The translations under genes and the position numbers were made by a program. Below, piece after piece: positions 6,570 to 8,512 of a stretch of 8,512 bases of DNA (position 1 is its first letter; each line of letters starts with the position of its first letter). The DNA is from Desulfobulbaceae bacterium UBA5628. Lineage in GTDB: Bacteria > Desulfobacterota > Desulfobulbia > Desulfobulbales > Desulfurivibrionaceae. Below the pieces are notes generated by a model. It had not been told where the DNA came from and made no database searches. It saw only the letters and a program-made list of their open reading frames with translations. The stretch spans positions 1 to 8,512 of the forward strand of contig DIKC01000002.1 in assembly GCA_002421565.1 (NCBI GenBank). The letters run 5' to 3'.

Positions 6570-7220
6570 CTGTTGCCGCAGGGCGGCGATGACCGCCGCG
6601 TAGTCCGGCTGGCCGAAGATGGCGGAGCCGGCCACGAAGATGTTGGCTCCGGCCTCCCGGATCGGGCCGATGGTCTTGGGGCTGACTCCGCCGTCCACCT
6701 CGATGCCGGTGGCCAGCCCCCGTTCTTCGATCATCTTCTTTAAGGCCCGGAGCTTGCCCAAGGTGGAAGGGATGAAGCTCTGGCCCCCGAAGCCGGGGTT
6801 GACGCTCATCAGCATCACCAGATCGATTTCTTCCAGCAGATAATCCAGGGTATTCAGGGGAGTGGCGGGATTGAGCACCACCCCCGCCTTTTTGCCGAGA
6901 TCCTTGATTCGGTTGACGCTTCGGTGGAGGTGATAGCCGGTTTCCACGTGGATGGTGATCCAGTCGGCCCCGGCCTTGGCAAAATCGTCGATCAGCCGTT
7001 CGGGGTTTTCCACCATCAGATGGACGTCCAGCGGCAGCTCGGTGACTTTCCGCACCGCCTCCACCACCAGCGGCCCGATGGTAATGGTCGGCACGAAATG
7101 GCCGTCCATCACATCCACATGAATCACATCGGCCCCGGCCGCCGCCACTGCCCGCACTTCCTCGCCCAGCCGGGAAAAATCGGCCGAAAGAATGGAAGGG
7201 GCGATTATCACCTGTTGCAT
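6549..7220 (-). CDS. rpe: Ribulose-phosphate 3-epimerase
   Basis: A full-length 223-residue TIM-barrel enzyme that interconverts ribulose 5-phosphate and xylulose 5-phosphate in the cytosolic pentose phosphate pathway. Visible signatures are APSILSADF at the N-terminus, [11 protein letters not shown] with metal/catalytic residues His34 and Asp36, DVHLMVENP (His67), [12 protein letters not shown], the second catalytic Asp176 in EVDGGV, and the phosphate-binding end [12 protein letters not shown]. The ATG at 7220 has GAGG (7229-7232) 8 nt upstream. That site lies inside the end of the upstream M16 gene, whose stop is only 5 bp from the rpe start, so the two are almost certainly co-transcribed and possibly translationally coupled. 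Its last 21 bp overlap, tail to tail, the 3' end of the membrane-protein gene on the plus strand. No terminator is visible in that overlap. Confidence 0.97.
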   Translation of the reverse strand: MQQVIIAPSILSADFSRLGEEVRAVAAAGADVIHVDVMDGHFVPTITIGPLVVEAVRKVTELPLDVHLMVENPERLIDDFAKAGADWITIHVETGYHLHRSVNRIKDLGKKAGVVLNPATPLNTLDYLLEEIDLVMLMSVNPGFGGQSFIPSTLGKLRALKKMIEERGLATGIEVDGGVSPKTIGPIREAGANIFVAGSAIFGQPDYAAVIAALRQQLQQTAA

Positions 7221-7225
7221 CCTGC

Positions 7226-8512
7226 TTACCTCTTTTCTGTTTCTCCCCCGACCGTCACCATCACATGGCGATCGGGTTGAATGTAGTGGCGGGCCGCGGC
7301 CAGCACCTCGGCCGGGGTAACCGCCTCCAGGGCGCGGACATAGCGGTCGCTGAAATCCAGGCCCAAGCCGTAGGTCTGGTTCAAGGCCATTTCCATTGCC
7401 TGGGAGCCGTGGGTCTGCAAGCCGAGCCGGTAGTTGCCGATCAGGACGTTGCGGGCCCGTTCCAGCTCGGCCGGGCTGATTTCCTCTTCTTGCAGCCGGT
7501 AAAGCTGCTGCCAGAGCGCCTTGATCGCCTCGTCCCGGCGGTCGGGGCTGGTGCCGATATAGACCCCGAAGGCGCCGGTGTCGATCCCCAGCAGGGAAAA
7601 GGAAGAGAGGCTGTAGGCCAGGCTGTGGCGGTCGCGCAGTTCGGTAAAGAGGCGGCCGCTCTGGCCGGAAAGCACCTGATCGAGAATTTCCAGGGGGTAG
7701 CGGTCCGGGCTGGTCATGGTGGCGCCGAGGAAGCCGATCACCACATGAACCTGCTCCTTGTCGCGGCTGATTGCAACCAGTTCCGGCTTAAGGGGCGGAT
7801 CGGGCGGCAGCAGGCTTTCCTGGATCAGGCTGTCGGCCGCCGGCCGTCCCGGCCAGGCCCCGAACAATTTTTCCACCTCTTTTTTGACCGCCGTTGCCTC
7901 CACGTCGCCGACCACGCTCAGCACCAGCCGTTCCGGGCGGGCGTGCTGCTGGAGAATTTCCCGCAGTTGGGCGACGGTGAGGGCGCGAATCGCGGCCTCG
8001 CTGCCGGCGGTGTTGAGGCCGTAAGGATGGCCCCGGAAGAGATAGCGGTTGAACTCCCGGAAGGCCAGGGAAGAGAGGGAATCTTCCTGGCGCTTTAACT
8101 GAGAAAGCAGTTCGGCCCGGATTTTTTCCGCCTCCTCCGGGTCAAAGGCCGGGGTAAGGAGAACATCGCGGACCAAGGTCAGGCCCTGGCGGAAAAAGCG
8201 GGAGAGAAAATCACCCTTGACCCCGAAGGTATTTTTGCCGTTGAAGCCCTCCAGTTCCCCGGCCAGATCGGCGACGGCATGGGCCATCTGGCGGCTGGAG
8301 AGCTTTTCGGTGCCCTTGGGAAGCAGGTCGGCAAGAAAGGCGAAAGCGCCGTTGCTGGCCTCGTTTTCGCTGCGCAGGCCGCCGGGAAAGACCGCCCGGA
8401 TGGCCACGGTCGGCACTTCGTGCTGTTCCCGCACCAGGAGGGTGATGCCGTTACTCAGTTGGTAGCTGACCGGGGCGGCCGCCTGCCCTTGCCGGAGGGC
8501 CGGGGCGGCCCG
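7226..8512 (-). CDS. M16 family zinc peptidase, C-terminal non-catalytic module (5' end beyond window)
   Basis: The frame is open to the right edge with no stop, so 428 residues are visible and the true start is outside the window; the GTG complementary to 8432-8434 is internal. The visible part begins with an Ala/Gln-rich linker and [18 protein letters not shown], the classic beginning of an M16 module. Where a catalytic module has HxxEH (HFLEH...FKGT), this one has [11 protein letters not shown], so it lacks zinc ligands. It keeps the R/Y substrate-gripping pair in [19 protein letters not shown] (visible residues about 287 and 300). This combination is typical of the second half of a two-module M16 peptidase of about 900 residues, or of the inactive subunit of a heterodimeric pair. 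The linker before LSNG favours the fused form. Such peptidases are often exported to the periplasm in Gram-negatives, but no signal is visible here. rpe follows 5 bp downstream. Confidence 0.88.
   Translation of the reverse strand, partial: RAAPALRQGQAAAPVSYQLSNGITLLVREQHEVPTVAIRAVFPGGLRSENEASNGAFAFLADLLPKGTEKLSSRQMAHAVADLAGELEGFNGKNTFGVKGDFLSRFFRQGLTLVRDVLLTPAFDPEEAEKIRAELLSQLKRQEDSLSSLAFREFNRYLFRGHPYGLNTAGSEAAIRALTVAQLREILQQHARPERLVLSVVGDVEATAVKKEVEKLFGAWPGRPAADSLIQESLLPPDPPLKPELVAISRDKEQVHVVIGFLGATMTSPDRYPLEILDQVLSGQSGRLFTELRDRHSLAYSLSSFSLLGIDTGAFGVYIGTSPDRRDEAIKALWQQLYRLQEEEISPAELERARNVLIGNYRLGLQTHGSQAMEMALNQTYGLGLDFSDRYVRALEAVTPAEVLAAARHYIQPDRHVMVTVGGETEKR

Noticed and set aside
7265..8098. 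A 277-codon plus-strand frame opposite the M16 gene
   Set aside because: It is antisense to a clearly conserved M16 module and has no motif of its own.
1..8512. CRISPR arrays, insertion sequences, tRNA or rRNA genes, or integrase-type mobile genes
   Set aside because: No regularly spaced direct repeats, terminal inverted repeats with a transposase, or RNA-gene signatures were seen, and genes cover almost the whole window.

Overview
This is a GC-rich, gene-dense chromosomal window with bacterial gene structure and no mobile elements, CRISPR arrays, tRNA or rRNA. The gene mix suggests a Gram-negative anaerobe of the Deltaproteobacteria/Desulfobacterota type: a corrinoid-activator-like 2Fe-2S protein beside a cysteine-rich DUF116 protein, an ADP-heptose-type adenylyltransferase domain (LPS), FlgO-family outer-membrane proteins and an M16 peptidase next to rpe. 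The lineage is inferred from gene content only.

Layout. Positions 1-999 (minus strand) hold a DUF116 membrane protein followed by the 5' part of a gene with a 2Fe-2S ferredoxin domain, cut by the left edge. A divergent intergenic region (1000-1199) has a good sigma70-type promoter for the minus genes and a weaker one for the plus genes. Positions 1200-2483 (plus) encode an unusual single-chain fusion of a nitrilase-family amidohydrolase and an HldE/RfaE domain-II nucleotidyltransferase.

Positions 2585-6569 (plus) form a compact four-gene cluster: a secreted FlgO-family protein, a FlgO-like lipoprotein, a third small secreted protein that looks like a divergent FlgO-type domain, and a 614-residue single-pass membrane protein. 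The predicted cytoplasmic tail of that last protein carries three copies of a motif very like the CheY-binding N-terminus of the flagellar switch protein FliM. Its C-terminal half carries cadherin-like (Big_9-type) and PKD-like beta-sandwich domains and is probably periplasmic. A 14-bp perfect palindrome overlapping a sigma28-like -10 element lies just upstream of the cluster.

Positions 6549-8512 (minus) hold ribulose-phosphate 3-epimerase, overlapping the 3' end of the membrane-protein gene by 21 bp tail to tail, and the C-terminal non-catalytic module of an M16 peptidase cut by the right edge.

Interpretation. The most interesting unit is the 2585-6569 cluster. Read together, an inner-membrane protein with FliM-like bait peptides in the cytosol, beta-sandwich domains in the periplasm and FlgO-like partners at the outer membrane could be an envelope-spanning accessory linked to motility or chemotaxis. 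The domain and motif observations come from the sequence; the system-level role is inference.
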